Shown: positions 47,562 to 60,211, numbered from the stretch's first letter. The stretch is 64,000 nucleotides of DNA from Saussurea involucrata (GCA_033807775.1 CM066318.1:85784879-85848878); one strand, 5' to 3'. Notes: a model not told the origin generated them from the letters alone. Numbers and translations: made by a program.

Positions 47562-48378
47562 TGTTTGGGTAAAAAAATAACACCTCACAACCGATGATTG
47601 AAAACTCAAAATAACATTTACATAAGACCACTCGTGTATTAAGATAAGGTCTTACAGGTTATTTACAGACGAGTACCTGGTCGTACATTTTTCTGACAGT
47701 CGTATGTTCCATACGACCGACGTCTGAGACTTAAGACGGTCATACGATTACACTAACCGTTAACAGTCAACACCCGTTACTTTTGTTCATTAATGCAAGT
47801 CCACGAGCATTCATGGTACAACGGCCAGTAACGGACGAGCTATTAATGGCATTAAAGGCCCGACAGCGGTTACGAAACAAGTCATCAAGGCACATTTATT
47901 ACCAACAGAAGCTATATAAAGGCTTGCTCTACAACCAAAAAAGACATATGTTCCCAAGCTATTACACATCGCAAACACAACAGTAATCTACGGAGCATTC
48001 GAACAAATATCGCTAAAGCAACCTTCGCACACGACAGCAGTTCGAACCGCACGACAATAGTTTATTACATACGATTTACACACGACGCACGACTTTTTCA
48101 TACGATTAAGTTTGTTTTTACTATTATTGTAATCTGTTGTACACAAAACACCTGTTACAAAAGGACTTTCGCCCCTGTTTGGCGACTATAGTGCATCGTC
48201 GACTTCCACAAGTCGACCGCGGTTTTTTCCCTCGTATTGGGGTTTTCCGCGTCACCAATTCCCTTGTCCTATTTATTTTTCTTGCGATTTTCTTGATTGG
48301 TCTTGAGATCCATTTCTTTAGTTGTTAAAGTCCACATCAACCTTAAGTTGTCCTTTTGGGTGATTTTTGGCATTAATA
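47562..48378 (+). mobile_element. 5' LTR of element F
   Basis: 817 bp, TGTTTGGGTA ... GGCATTAATA (terminal C of ACA changed to T). CATACGA and CGTATG words recur. Directly followed by the primer binding region TTTGGCGTCATCCG. Confidence 0.88.
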
Positions 48379-48475
48379 GTTTGGCGTCATCCGTGGGACC
48401 CCATCTAGAAAAAATCTCAGGCCAACGCATACGTCGCTCTAACGATCTTGTGAAGTTTTTGTTACTTTCAGGTAA

Positions 48476-51400
48476 ATGGCAAATTATCAAGATCCCATTA
48501 TTCAACTTCAATCAGAATTGAACGCGGTTCGAAGTCAGATTCAAGCCCTGCATGAGCAGAATCAGAAGGCAGCCGCGGAAATCTCCTCTCTGAGGAATCC
48601 GGCGATTGGTAACTCCTTTGGACCTCAGAACGGTCCCCGACCTATGGGTGCACCTTTCATAAGGCCCCAATTCCAGGCAGGTCCAGGGCCATTCGCCAAC
48701 AATTCAGGTCCGGGGCTATTTGTCAGCAACCCTCATCAAGGACCATTTCCCCCTCAACACTTGAGACCGCCACCTTTGCATAATGGATCCCCGCCATACT
48801 TCATCCCTCTCAACGGGGATGCCAATGGTTCTTCATACGGGAACGATACACACACGGCGACGGCCACGAATTCAGGGGTCGACCCTCCGACAGGTGTAAA
48901 CTCCGATCCTAACGACCCTGTCGCCCAGCGACTTAGGTTATTGGAAGATCAGAACGAAAAGATGTTATCGCTACTTTCCGAGTTACCAGGCGTCGTCGTC
49001 CCCATCGACGTCGAGCCCCGCACAGGATTTCAAGCATCGCCTTTCATTGACACGATAGCGACTGTCGACGTTCCAAAGAAGTACAACATTCCTGCTTTTA
49101 CGCCCAAATATTCAGGAATAACCGATCCAACGGAACATATTGCACAATACAAACAATTGATGTGGACAGTATCAATCCCACATCAATATCAAGAGGTGTG
49201 CATGTGCAAAAGCTTTGGCGCGACTCTTACAGGTCCTGCCCTCTAGTGGTTGATCAATCTCAAACCCAATTCCATCAGCAACTTTGCGGAGTTGGTCAAC
49301 CAGTTTTCGCAACAATTTGCCAGTAGTTGCAAGATGGAGAAGTAGACTAGCGACCTGTACTACGTCGTCCAAAAATCCAGAGAGTCCATCCGTGGTTATT
49401 TCAACCGTTTTAACGCAGAAATGATCAGCATTCGAAATTGTGACATCAAGACTGCCATTGAGGCCTACAAACGAGGTCTTGACGACAACACTACAGGATT
49501 GTACGTCGATCTTACGAAGTACCCGCTAGAGAATTTTGAAGACGTATGAGCTAGGACTTTGGCCTACATGAGGGTCGAAGATGACCTAGCCTTCTGCCGT
49601 AAGCATTCCACCGACAAAAAGTCGCTCGGGATCAAGAAACCAGATTTCAAATCCAAGCCGAGCTTCAAGACGGAACCAGCGCGTTAGATATCGAACGTTC
49701 GGTTCGATAAGAAAAGGAGCAATCCTACGCCCTGATTCCCTCAATATCCTAAGATATCCTCTTACGGATTCAAGGGGACATCGAAAGAATTAGTCGAAGT
49801 TCTTAAAAGCATTCAGTCAACTGTCCGGTGGCCCAAGAAAAGCGATAAAGATGACGACAAGAAGGATAAGACCAAGTGGTGCGACTTTCATAGCGACCAT
49901 GGTCATACGACAGATAACTGATAGGTCGGGTATCACCCCCCCTAAATCTAACCGCAAGTGTACGGGTCGAAGTCAAGTAATAGTACTAGAAAGTACGAGT
50001 ATCGAATCACGGGGAACTAGGAACTAAGTATCACAATTACTACAATCACTATTAACTAAACTGTCGAAATTGAGAGATGGTTGGTATTAAACTAATTAAT
50101 TGCAATAAGAAAATCATAAACGGAACAGTAGACAACTTGAGAAAAATTCGATAGAGAAAACAATTGAGGGTTGGAAATCCTTAGGTTTTCACATACGAAT
50201 ATCTGACTTGAAACAATTACCAGTTAATCCCCTTAATGAATACCCAATCTCTAAAATCACTGTTGTTCTCTTTCGAGCAACATCGGGTTTTTATTTTGAA
50301 AAGGACAAGTTTTATCTTTCGATCTCAACCTATGGATTTCAAAACACATTAAGCACAAGATTCATGTTTGAACGGATAGATTTTATCTCTTGATCTCAAC
50401 CTAAATGGTCCAATTAGGACTAAGGCGTATTTGGTATATCTCTATCACCAAAACTCGCCTTAGGCATGCAATTCCTAGTTCTAGCTAATAGTTAATTCTC
50501 TCGAACTCAACTGGAAACAACAAAACAATTGAAAGCTAGCTAAACTCTCAAAAGCATTAAGAATCAAATTGCATACTTCATTAATTAAGGAAAAACTGAT
50601 AAACGTTCACGTCATCTGTTCATATGCTTACAAACCCAATTCAATCCAACCCCCAACATCTAAAATTAGTTCATGTTGGTGGTGGATTCAAACATAAGAA
50701 AAAAGGTGAAAACGTGTATGTAAACATAATGATAATGAAAGCGATGAATGTAATGGTGACTCCCTTCTCTCGTGTTCGTATCTACTTCGCGTGATGAATT
50801 CCTTCTCGATTGATCCTCTATCGTGGCTCCGAAAGCTCCGAAAAGTCTCCAGAAATCGCCCCCAAGTCGTCTCTGGCCGTCGTGTGTGATTTGCGTGCCG
50901 AATTGTAACCAGAATGACCTAAAATCTGAAAATCGCCAAACTAATACGCTGGAACAGGGAGTCCCGCGACTTGTCCCGCGGTTTGCAAACCGCGTGGCAA
51001 GTCGCCCGGTTTTCTGAGGGGTGTTTGGGTCAGTATCGGGTCCTGGTTCGGGCGCGGGTCTTGGGCTTGGATCTCGGGCTTCCGTTGGGCTTCGTTTTGG
51101 ATCTTTTTAGGCTCTTTTTAGCTTCTTTTCTTGAATATTACTACCTGTTAAAGAACCTGCACATTCCACTAAATAAACCATAAAATCCCGCTTCTTTGCT
51201 TAAATACAAGCCAATCTCATTGGTTTTAGGAGTGAAAATAACGCGAAAAAGTGGCGTTATCAATAACTGCCTTGCTTTGCAGAAGGAGTTAGCCTGGATC
51301 GTCCCCAAAGGCCATCTGCAAGGCTTGATTGATAAAGAACCTACACCAGTTGATAACGTAAGACCAAAATCCCCCGTCCATGAAAAAGTCGTCAACTGTG

Positions 51401-52013
51401 TGATGGGTGGATCAGACGTCTGTGGTTTAACCTATTCAGCAGCCAAGCGGCACGCCAGTCAATCGTCGGGAGAATACCCCATTCCTCGGTCGTCCCGACC
51501 AAAACAAGAATTGGAAGTGGAGGCGATGCCACTAACGTTCGATCAGGACGACCTCCAGGACAGTTGGCAAAAACATCACGATGGCCTAATTATCCAGCTC
51601 ACTATCGGCAATTGTTCGACCAAAAGAGTACTGGTCGACGGGGGCAGTTCGGCCAACATCATTTTCCTAAGCACTATCAAAGCCATGGGAATCGATAAAT
51701 CAGAGATCACCCGTCGTTCGACGACTCTGATAGGATTCAATGGCGATTCTACCAACACTTTGGGAGAAATCATCCTCCCAGTGTATGCTAAAGGGGTCAA
51801 CAAGCAAAAAAAATTAACGTTATCGACTGTTCGTCAGCCTACAATGTTATACTTGGACGACCGTGGATCCACGGTATGAAGGCGGTCCCCTCGACCTATC
51901 ATTAGACGATCAAATTCCCGACGCCATGGGGAGTACAAGAAATCAAAAGCGAGCAGAAGACCGCCCGTGATTGCTACAAAGCAACGATGAAGCCTCAGAA
52001 AAAGGACATCTAG
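48476..52013 (+). pseudogene. Gag and protease of element F, interrupted by a solo LTR
   Basis: Starts MANYQDPIIQLQ, with a coiled-coil N-terminus, then Pro/Gly-rich linker, PKKYNIPAFTPKYSG and ATLTGPAL, where TAG at 49244-49246 ends the frame. Further stops in the same frame are TAG 49343, TGA 49547 and TAG 49685, each matching CAG or CGA in element E. The zinc-binding-like CDFHSDHGH segment leads to the solo LTR (49919-51262); afterwards NCLALQKELAW resumes in frame. Protease has VLVDGGSSANIIF near 51640; one base change of frame near 51815 precedes the end at 52011-52013 (KKDI-stop). It is a decayed capsid/protease gene. Confidence 0.85.
49919..51262 (-). mobile_element. Solo LTR inside element F gag, ATAAC duplication
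   Basis: Reads TGATAGGTCG ... GGCGTTATCA (1344 bp) on the plus strand, with identical flanks ATAAC at 49914-49918 and 51263-51267. Removing it restores the codons for T-D-N-C-L in gag. The minus strand is the likely sense strand, beginning TGATAACGCC with a TATTTAAG box near 51205. Length fits Athila-type gypsy LTRs, but the family is not certain. Confidence 0.85.
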
Positions 52014-52124
52014 CAATTACACAAGCCTCACACGGCAATTGCACCGCAGATCCTAACCGATGCTGACTTCATTCCTGAACTAGAAAAGGAAGCACAGGTC
52101 GAGGCATGTGTTGTGGCGACTATA

Positions 52125-52270
52125 AGCGACACGACCTGACTAATCCATGTCGACAGTTTTTCATACGCTAAAAAGGCAGGTCTCGGTGTCGTCTTACAGT
52201 CCCCACAAGGGGGCAAAATGGTGTACCCCATACGAATTCCATTTTCCAGCGAATATAGCTCACGACTCGG
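52125..52270 (+). pseudogene. Remnant of the gypsy (Tat) RNase H in element F
   Basis: The frame reads IHVDSFSYAKKAGLGVVLQS followed by PQGGKMVYPIR. It matches the start of the second, archaeal-like RNase H of Tat elements, whose usual first motif is HVDGSSN...GAGVVL. A stop precedes it, the DGS motif is altered and the rest of the domain is lost. Only about 45 residues remain. Confidence 0.6.
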
Positions 52271-52480
52271 GGGTAGTCGGACCTCACGACAGAAGTAATT
52301 CTCCAATAGCCGATGTTAAACGTCACCAGGTACGTAACGCCCGTCAACGACATTCAGGTATGATATACCAACCTTCTGAAGCTTTACATACGTCCTTAAT
52401 CCCACGACCCTTCATAAGGTAGGGAATGTACATCACTAATAAATTACATTCTGCCCCCAGGGCAATAAATTTTCCTGTTA

Positions 52481-52629
52481 GTCTTTACAAATTATTCCTC
52501 TAAACGGACAGAAGTAGATGCCTACTCCCAGATTCGGGACATCTCTTTCATCCAGACTAACATCCTATGCAGGTTCGGAATTCCTTCCGAAATCATGTAG
52601 GACAATGGTCTTCAGGCGACCATACGTCT
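52481..52629 (+). pseudogene. Remnant of gypsy integrase in element F
   Basis: The frame reads YSSKRTEVDAYSQIRD, then TNILCRFGIPSEIM-stop-DNGLQA. This resembles the second catalytic-aspartate region of gypsy integrase, where FGIP(x)EI is followed by DNG. The cysteine/serine before DNG is replaced by a stop. Everything between this and the RNase H scrap is missing. Confidence 0.6.
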
Positions 52630-53536
52630 AGATCGTAATATCAACTTACGATCTCAACCCCACGTAGCTGGGCTATAGTACATTTTATTTCTTTTTTACT
52701 TTCGATTTATTTCGATAAATGATTACTGACTTAAGCATCGGAGGGTCGTTGGTCAAACCAACGACCACCCCTGAATATTACATTGCAGGCTCGCAGGATC
52801 GCACGAACGTCAGTCTTACGAACTGTATCGTGAGAAGACAAAGTCTTTCAGACTACAAGGTCATGATAAATATGTCACGCCCGAAAAAGTCATGACTCAT
52901 AACTCATGACTCATACGACATAAACTGAATCTTACAATTCGTTACATAGATCTTACGATCACAACAGGTGCATCTTACTCTGAATCCCAAAGTTAAAGTC
53001 TTATGACTTGAACTCCATGACTTAGAATATATAGTCGGCCCAGTCGCCCGGTTACTTCTAAACTTATTCTTTTCTCACGACCTATATCGTGAGGAATAAA
53101 GGTCTCGACGACTTAAAGGACCAATCTTACAATTCAAATTGTGTGGAACAAAGTCTCTACAACTTGAATATCGATCTGACGATTTATATCGTGGGAAATA
53201 AAATATCACAACTGTTATGGCTCCTACGTCATAAACAAGATTTAAATGATTCATTATCTTGAATCATACAGGTATACCAGAATCCAAGTTTGGAAATCCA
53301 AGTTTGGAAACAAAAGTCTTACGACTTAAGATTTATCGACCCTAGTCGCCCGATTATCATGAAAACTACAAGTACTTCAGTCGTTCTATTGCTTATTTTG
53401 TTTATTTACGACGAAGTAAAGTAACGCGACGACATAACAAAAACTTACTTGTATTCACACTGTCAAAAAATTACAAGCAAAAGGGCACGACCGATTATAG
53501 TCGCCCCACATCAAAAATAAACTAAGGACTAAAAAT
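52630..53536. other. Element F interval between integrase remnant and antisense gene
   Basis: No gene. It contains the conserved hairpin GGTCGTTGG / CCAACGACC (52744-52752 and 52758-52766) found in element E, and a run of short related words ACGACT/CATACG. Confidence 0.55.
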
Positions 53537-55562
53537 TCAAGGCAGAGGGGAGTCCTCAGCGACCTCATCGTCTGTCGGGTCTCCTTCTTCGAGCTTGTCT
53601 TCTTGGTCGAGTTCTTCCTCGTCCCCGACTTGCTCCAAGAAGGTTTTGACCTCCTCTTCGGCTCCGGCCATAGGGTCTAACCCCCGTAAATGGTGACGCA
53701 TGATCGCCGCTCGAACCCTCAGACGGGTTAGAGCCTCAAACGACTGGAGACTTTCCTCTAAGGATGTCATGCCCCCCTCTTTTGCCTCGACGAGCGACTT
53801 AAGGTCCTCGACCTGTTTTTCGCTCTTGGCCTAGGAGTCCTTAGTCGCTCCTAACTCTGTCTCAGTCGCAGAGAACTTCTCAAGGGTCTCTCTTAGATGC
53901 CGCTGAAGGTCTTCCTTCGCGTTCATCGACGCCGCGTAAAAGTTCTGGACTTCGGCAAACTTCTCAGAAAGGCACTCGGCCCTTTCCATCGCCAGCTTCT
54001 CCTGATCCCTTGCCACACGAGCTTCCTCCTGCGCCTTGTGCATTTTTTCTATGGCAACGGGAGTAACCCTACGGATTTTATCCATATGGGCATACAAGCA
54101 GAGGGAAGTCTGGAACGCCTGTAAGCGCACGAATACACTAACGTTAGAAAACAATCGACAAAATTACATAAGACAGGCGGATCGTACATACCTTAAAGGT
54201 CAGTCCTGCGACGTGCGACCCCATGTTGTCGACCGTGACATCTTCCAATTGCTCCTTAAAGGACGGCAGGAGGAACTTCTCCAGATTAGGGAAGATCGTA
54301 TTGCTATCCATCTCTTCCCTGGCCATGAAGTTTGACGGCAGTGTGAAGTTCACCGTCATGACATCAGTGGACTCCTCCGTCCTCTTACTGTTTCCCTTGT
54401 CGGCCGACGAGGGAGAAGGACCGACCTTATCAAATAGAGGAGGGGCCACGCTCACTGGAATCGCATCAATGACTCCCGGTGGCGTCTTCGTCTTCTCAGC
54501 GGTGGCGACCCTAGACGGGTCACCTCCCTTCGACGACGGTTCCCTCCGGTGAACCGTCTTGGACTTCTTTACCCCCGACGACGGGGGTGGGGGAGCTTTT
54601 CGCTTCAACTCCTTGGCCTTACGAGCCAACAGGAGTTGGGACTTCTTCTTCTGCACATCAGGGGTAGGCACATCGCCCTAACCACCTACAAAACGACAGA
54701 GGTACGATAAGATAAAAGATGTATAAACAAAATGTATGACATACCGGGTAAAACGTACGACAAATTATCTGATGTCTCTTCTTCCTCCTCTTCTATCTCT
54801 GCTTCTTCTCTTACAGGGATCTATGTCCATGTCAGCTCGACGACCTCGTCGTCTGAACCTTCGTCTCTGAGACCACATTGGACGAAGAAAGATCTATCTT
54901 CCGGATTATACATCCGGAATTTTTCAATCTTCGCCTCCATCTCCTTGGACTCGCTAACATCAGGGAACGTAAGGGCTGAAATAAAAACTTACGATCAACT
55001 ATAATACACGACCCGGAAATAATATACGACAAATGAAAGACTTACTGTCGGTGTTCCACCCTGCAGTAACCCATGACGTGTCCTCCTACAGAAGCTCGAG
55101 CGATTGCGTCTTGCCAAAGACGTATCGAGCCTTCCACCCACGGTCGTTCACTTGGGTGTTCAACACCAAGACCTGAGCTTTCTTATACTTGGAAAATAAA
55201 CTGTACCGGTGGTAGTTGTCCACCTTGGCTACGTGGGACGCCAGAAGGTCCTCCACCATGAACGGACTCGTCCACTCGCCGGTGATCCTATCGATCACAC
55301 GGACTATTCGCCAGAACTGGGGCATCATTTGGGCAGGCGAAAGACGGAACTTCTCCAGAAACTCCCTAACTAACGGGGAGAATGGCCACTTAAAACCCAC
55401 CTTAAAAGGGTATTCGTACAAAACGAAGTGCCCATTCGGGCATTCAGACGGCCGAAACTGACCCGACGAGTATATCTGAATGACATCAGGAACACCGGAC
55501 AAGGTCCTGAAAACCTCTAAGCTCTCTTGACCAATAATGGTGCTTCCAGGTTCGATCGACAT
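53537..55562 (-). pseudogene. Antisense accessory gene of element F, four exons with stops
   Basis: Starts ATGTCGATCG at 55562; a CATAAATAG box lies about 150 bp upstream. Proposed exons are 55562-55046, 54975-54745, 54685-54192 and 54118-53537. Lengths 517, 231 and 494 give intron phases 1, 1 and 0, as in element E. All donors are GTAAGT, GTATGT or GTATGT and acceptors TTTCAG, TTGTAG and TTACAG. Exon 1 contains YEYPFKVGFKWPFSPL and PAQMMPQFWRIV; exon 3 TVNFTLPSNFM; exon 4 a coiled coil and a Glu/Asp-rich end. Nonsense codons are seen in exon 1 (near 55088), exon 2, exon 3 (near 54679) and exon 4 (53831), so it is a pseudogene. Function unknown. Confidence 0.75.
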
Positions 55563-55991
55563 TTTTTCTCTACAACTTGAAGAATACAAAAAAATTCCTT
55601 CTAAACTTATAAACACTCGAGGCACACGAAAGGATGGCAAGCAAATCTCTCTGAAATCCTTTCCTAAAAACACAAGTGAGCGTAAAAAGAAAACGATCCC
55701 CAGGATCGCGCTATTTATGGCAAAGATCGTGTCAGAATGATCCTCTGGATGGTCGACACCTGTCCATCGCCTTTTCGCATGCATCATGCCCATGGGCGAC
55801 ACCTGTCCTCTAAACGGCTCTACGCCTCTGACACGTCGTCATGACGTCACGACCTTTTCGTTTCCTCCAATCCAAATTGAACCAAGACGGTTGGAATTCG
55901 ACCAGATCCTCTCCCTGCGCGACACGTGTCAAACCACTTCGTCAGATTTAAAATTCGAATTTCACGCCTAAATTCAAATTTTGGGGCAAAC

Positions 55992-56805
55992 TGTTTGGGT
56001 AAAAAATCACACCTCACGACCGACGATAGAAAACTCAAAATAACATTTACATAAGACCACTATTGTATTAAGATAAGGTCTTCCAGGTTATTTACAGACG
56101 AGTACCTGGTCGCACATTTTTCTGACAGTCGTATGTTCCATACGACCGACGTCCGAGACTTAAGACGGTCGTACGATTACACTAACCGTTAACAGTCAAC
56201 ACCCGTTTCTTTTGTTCATTAATGCAAGTCCACGAGCATTCATCGTACAACGGCCAGTAAAGGACGAGCTATTAATGGCATTAAAGGCCCGACAGCGGTT
56301 ACGAAGCAAGTCATCAAGACACATTTATTACCAACGGAAGCTATATAAAGGCATGCTCTACAACCGAAAAAGACATTTGTTCCCAAGCTATTACACATCG
56401 CAAACACAACAGTAATCTACGGAGCATTCGAACAAATATCGCTAAAGCAACCTTCGCACGACAGCAGTTTGAACCGCACGACAATAGTTTATTTCATACG
56501 ATTTACACACGACGCACGACTTTTTCATACGATTAAGTTTGTTTTTACTATTATTGTAATCTGTTGTACACAAAACACCTGTTACAAAAGAACTTTCGCC
56601 CCTGTTTGGCGACTATAGTGCACCGTCGACTTCCACAAGTCGACCGCGGTTTTTTCCCTCGTTTTGGGGTTTTCCGCGTCACCAATTCCCTTGTCTTATT
56701 TATTTTTCTTGCGATTGTGTTGATTGGTCTTGAGATCCATTTTTTTAGTTGTTAAAGTCCACATCAACCTTAAGTTGTCCCTTTGGGTGATTTTTGGCAT
56801 TAACA
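55992..56805 (+). mobile_element. 3' LTR of element F
   Basis: 814 bp, TGTTTGGGTA ... GGCATTAACA, preceded by TTTTGGGGCAAAC and followed by GTATG. By eye it is a close match to the 5' LTR. Confidence 0.9.
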
Positions 56806-57416
56806 GTATGGTATATTGGTATTTGTTGTTCATTACAATCTGGATGTTTTCGATTTGTTGTATGGTATTTGCTGTTCATTACAATCTGGTATTTGTTTTT
56901 TACAAACTCGTTTTTGATTTGTTGTTTTCGACCTACAATCTGGATGGTATTTGCTGTTGGTTTTTTATTTTCAAGATATTTGTTGTTTGTTTTTTATTTG
57001 AAATATATGATTCAGTTTTTGATCCAAGTGTTTTATTAGTTAGGTGTTGACGTGAAGTGCGGTGAACTCGTGAAGTGTCGTGAAGACATGAAGTGTTTTT
57101 TTCGTTTTGTTGATGTCATGTTAAGACTCAAGAATTTCTAATTTGTTTATGTAATAATTATTTTTGTCGGATTAGTTTTCAGTTTTCACCGTTTGTTGTA
57201 TGAAAATTACGTTGGTACTTTAAGTTGTTGTTTTCTACTTTGCAAGTGTTTTAAAATTACGTTTTATTGTAAGAAATGTTTAAAAAAATGACAGCGGGTA
57301 CCTGGAACCGGAACCGGTTCCAAAATAAAGAGAATCGACGGGAGCGGTTCCGGTTCTTTCTTTCTAGGAACCGCCGGTTTCGGTTTCGGTCGGGTACCCG
57401 GTATTGCTCACCCCTA

Positions 57417-58107
57417 GTGCATGCGATTTGGTCGAAACGTAAAATAATATAGATCTTCTTCAAACTGTAAGTCTGACAACCAATATGTTATTTGTTCTAA
57501 AATAGTGACTATAATGTCATGCACACCAAGCAATCAATATAATTTATTTGTATGGATCAGTAACAATGGTAATAACAACCGAAAATGCACAAAACAACAC
57601 TTTAATATGAACCATCATACACCCTTCATACACTTACTCACGCCATGAGTATCAATCAATTCGTGCACTTAATAGTGTGCCACGAAATATACTAGCACAA
57701 AGCTCAAAAGAGAGATCACACAATATCAAATTTCCAAAAATTTCCTTTTGGTTGCAATACGACATAAAATAACATTTCTTAACAAAACTCGCATGGAATA
57801 AATTTCTCAATAAAACTCATAAACCAACACACGCCATAAATCAAGCTTACGCATTTCAAAGTTTCATCCATGCGTCGCAAAACGACATAAAATAAAACTC
57901 CATAAGATTCAATAATGTCTAAATAAAACTCTATGAAACTCAAGGGGCATCCGTTCAATCGAATGGTGCCAAAATTCTCACTTCCAATGATTAAATCGCA
58001 TATGACAAATTTATAAATAAATTATCATAAATTTTCTCAATAAATATAAACTCACGCAATAATCCAATTGGATTTTTCTAATATTATTATATCAAGGGTA
58101 TTTTCGT
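57417..58107. other. Unassigned AT-rich stretch right of the hAT-like element
   Basis: I see no gene or terminal structure. It would be continuous with 44189-44807 before the insertions. Repeated AAAACTC and CATAAAATAA phrases suggest an old LTR, but no boundary is visible. Confidence 0.45.
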
Positions 58108-60050
58108 CATAACTTCAATTCTTTTGAGCGACACAAAATCCATATAGTTGGTGATGGCGGATCTCAGCAAGTTGGCGTTGATTACACTGAAACGTTTAGC
58201 CATGTGGTTAAACTGCCCACCATCTGATCAATTTTGAGCATTACATTGTCTAAGTCTTGGCCTATTCATCAGCTTGGTGTGAAAATGTATTTTTGCACGA
58301 CACTCCCAACAAATCAGTCTATATGCATCAACCAATGGGTTTCCGAGATCCTCATCATCTGGATTATGTCTGTTATATGGCCTCAAATAGGCCTCATAGG
58401 CATAGTACCAACGATTCGATGATTATGTCTATACTTTTGGTTTCTCTCATAGTAAATGTGATCATTCATTATTTATTTATTATCAAGGAAATGACCGTAC
58501 TTACCTACTTTTATATGTCGATGACATAATCCTCACTACTTCTACTGACAAACTATGCTTAATCATCATGAGCTTCTTTGGCTCTAAATTTGCTATGAAG
58601 GACCTCAAGCCCCCGGGTTACTTTTTAGGTATTGCGGTTACACCTCATAAAGACTGGATCTTCTTTTCTCGGCACAAATATGCGGAAGAAATAATCGCTC
58701 GACCCGACATGTCCTCTTGTTCACCTTGTGTCACACCTATCGATACTAAGGCCAATAAGCTCTAAACATGTCCCTCCTTTTAGTTATCCAACTTGCTACC
58801 TAGTCTCACATAGGTGCACTTCAGTATCTCATCTTCTCCCGACCATATATTACATACGTTGTTTAACAGCTATGTTTACATATGCATGATTCCAAAGAGG
58901 AACATATGGATGCGTTGAAACGCATCATTCATTATATCCAGGGAATGTTTAATTTTGGCTACAACTGTATAAATCTTCACTTGCATCCCTGATTTCTTAT
59001 ATTGACGCAGACCGGGGCATGTGTTCTGACACTCCTCACTTTACTTTTGTGTATTGTGTTTTTTCTTGGTGATAATCTCCTCTCATGGTCTTCAAAGCAC
59101 CAACCAACATTGTCATGTCCAAGCACAAAGGCCCAATATAGAGGAGTTGCAAATGTCATGTCCGAGTCTTGTTGAATTTGTAATCTTCTTTTGGAATTTA
59201 ATTGTCTTGTTCAAAAAGCTATTCTAGGATATTGTGACAATGTAAGAGCATCCCCAATCATGAACCTCATTAGAGGTTCATGGTTTAGCCACATCAACTT
59301 TCTTTCTTTGCCACATCAGTTTTCTCTTTCCTACACATCTCATAAACCTTTCACCCCCAATCATGGACCGGTTCATGATCTATTTAATAAAAAACTATAA
59401 TATTTAAACACAATATTTAAGAATTACAATAATTAAAAGTTAAAAGAAAAAAAATTATAATTATAATTATTAAAAATTACGTATTGACAATAATTTAAAA
59501 AAATACACTAATAAAATGAAAATTTAAAATAAAAAATGATATAAATAACAAAAACTATTTGTTTTGTAATAAACAAAAGTTAGTCATAAATTACAATTTT
59601 ATTATATACAACTAACTAACTTTAATAATCTATTAAATTGTTAAAAAAATAGCTGATTAATTATGCATTATACAATTAAATTTGATTATTTATATATTAT
59701 CTATTAATGGGACCCACAAAAATTGGAAAAGAAGCCGTCCATGTTTAAAAACCGTTCCCTTGCCATGGGGAGGGAACCACTTCTTTCCAATGGTTCTCTT
59801 TTTTCAAGAACCGGTTCATGCTTATGTGTAAGGTTCCTAAACCCACCATCAGAGATGCTCTAAGTGCGATATATTTATCTAGAAATCCGGTACTTTAACT
59901 AACTAAACACATTGAAATGGACATTCATTTCGTACATGAGGTCTCTTGAGGTGAAGTGGCGTCCTACTTGTCCTCTCCGACTATCAAATTGACGACATCT
60001 CACCAAAGGGATACCACATGTATTTTTTTTTTTTGATTTCAAAACCAGTC
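58108..60050 (+). pseudogene. Element G: decayed copia RT/RNase H, 5' truncated
   Basis: The translated remnants, in several frames, read VGDGGSQQVGVDYTETFSHV, WPIHQLGVKNVFLHDT, VYMHQPMGFRDPHH, then LLYVDDIILTT (catalytic aspartates near 58518), FAMKDLKPPGYFLGI and KRIIHYIQG. RNase H follows with FLGDNLLSWSSK, a STKAQYRGVAN variant of the usual AEAEYR, and YCDNV. After a MITE insertion it continues SAIYLSRNP and HIEMDIHFVHE. Many stops and shifts are present. This copia lineage differs from A-D (FLGDNLLSWSSK type). Gag, protease and integrase are absent, and the left edge near 58108 is abrupt. Confidence 0.8.
59246..59860. mobile_element. Tourist-like (PIF/Harbinger) MITE in copia RNase H
   Basis: 615 bp with ends GAGCATC ... 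GATGCTC and TAA copies at 59243-59245 and 59861-59863. Removing it rejoins YCDNV and SAIYL in frame through codons GTA AGT. Subterminal parts pair imperfectly (CATGAACC/GGTTCATG); the middle is very AT-rich. No coding. Confidence 0.85.
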
Positions 60051-60211
60051 TCAACGTAAGGCAAGGGCGTCATAGCAATATTGTAAATATATAAGATATA
60101 TCTATTGTAAATAGAATAGATATACTAGAATCCCTTAATCATAGCCATCTCTTTCTCATGTATATTGTTGTAAAAGCTTTCATTGTGAAAATTCAAGGAT
60201 CACATTCCTAA

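Larger units (their letters stand above)
47562..56805 (+). mobile_element. Element F: Tat-like gypsy relative of E, plus strand
   Basis: LTRs at 47562-48378 and 55992-56805 with identical 5-bp duplications GTATG at 47557-47561 and 56806-56810. Its LTR ends TGTTTGGG ... GGCATTAACA correspond to those of element E read on the minus strand. Order: LTR, primer site, gag, protease, remnants of RNase H and integrase, antisense gene, polypurine tract (near 55978-55991), LTR. A solo LTR interrupts gag. Reverse transcriptase is absent. Confidence 0.88.
46953..57416. mobile_element. hAT-like DNA element split by element F
   Basis: Terminal inverted repeats TAGGGGTGAGCA (46953) and TGCTCACCCCTA (ending 57416) bound it. 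Subterminal GGAACCGGAACC / GGTTCCGGTTCC repeats lie next to each end, a common hAT feature. With element F removed it is about 1.2 kb. No transposase coding was found, so it is non-autonomous. Allowing for the solo LTR inserted beside it, the flanks are GTGCATGT on the left and GTGCATGC on the right, a 7-of-8 match to an 8-bp hAT duplication. A 33-bp segment (CTCTAAACTAAGTCG...) is duplicated at about 47335 and 47455. Confidence 0.7.
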
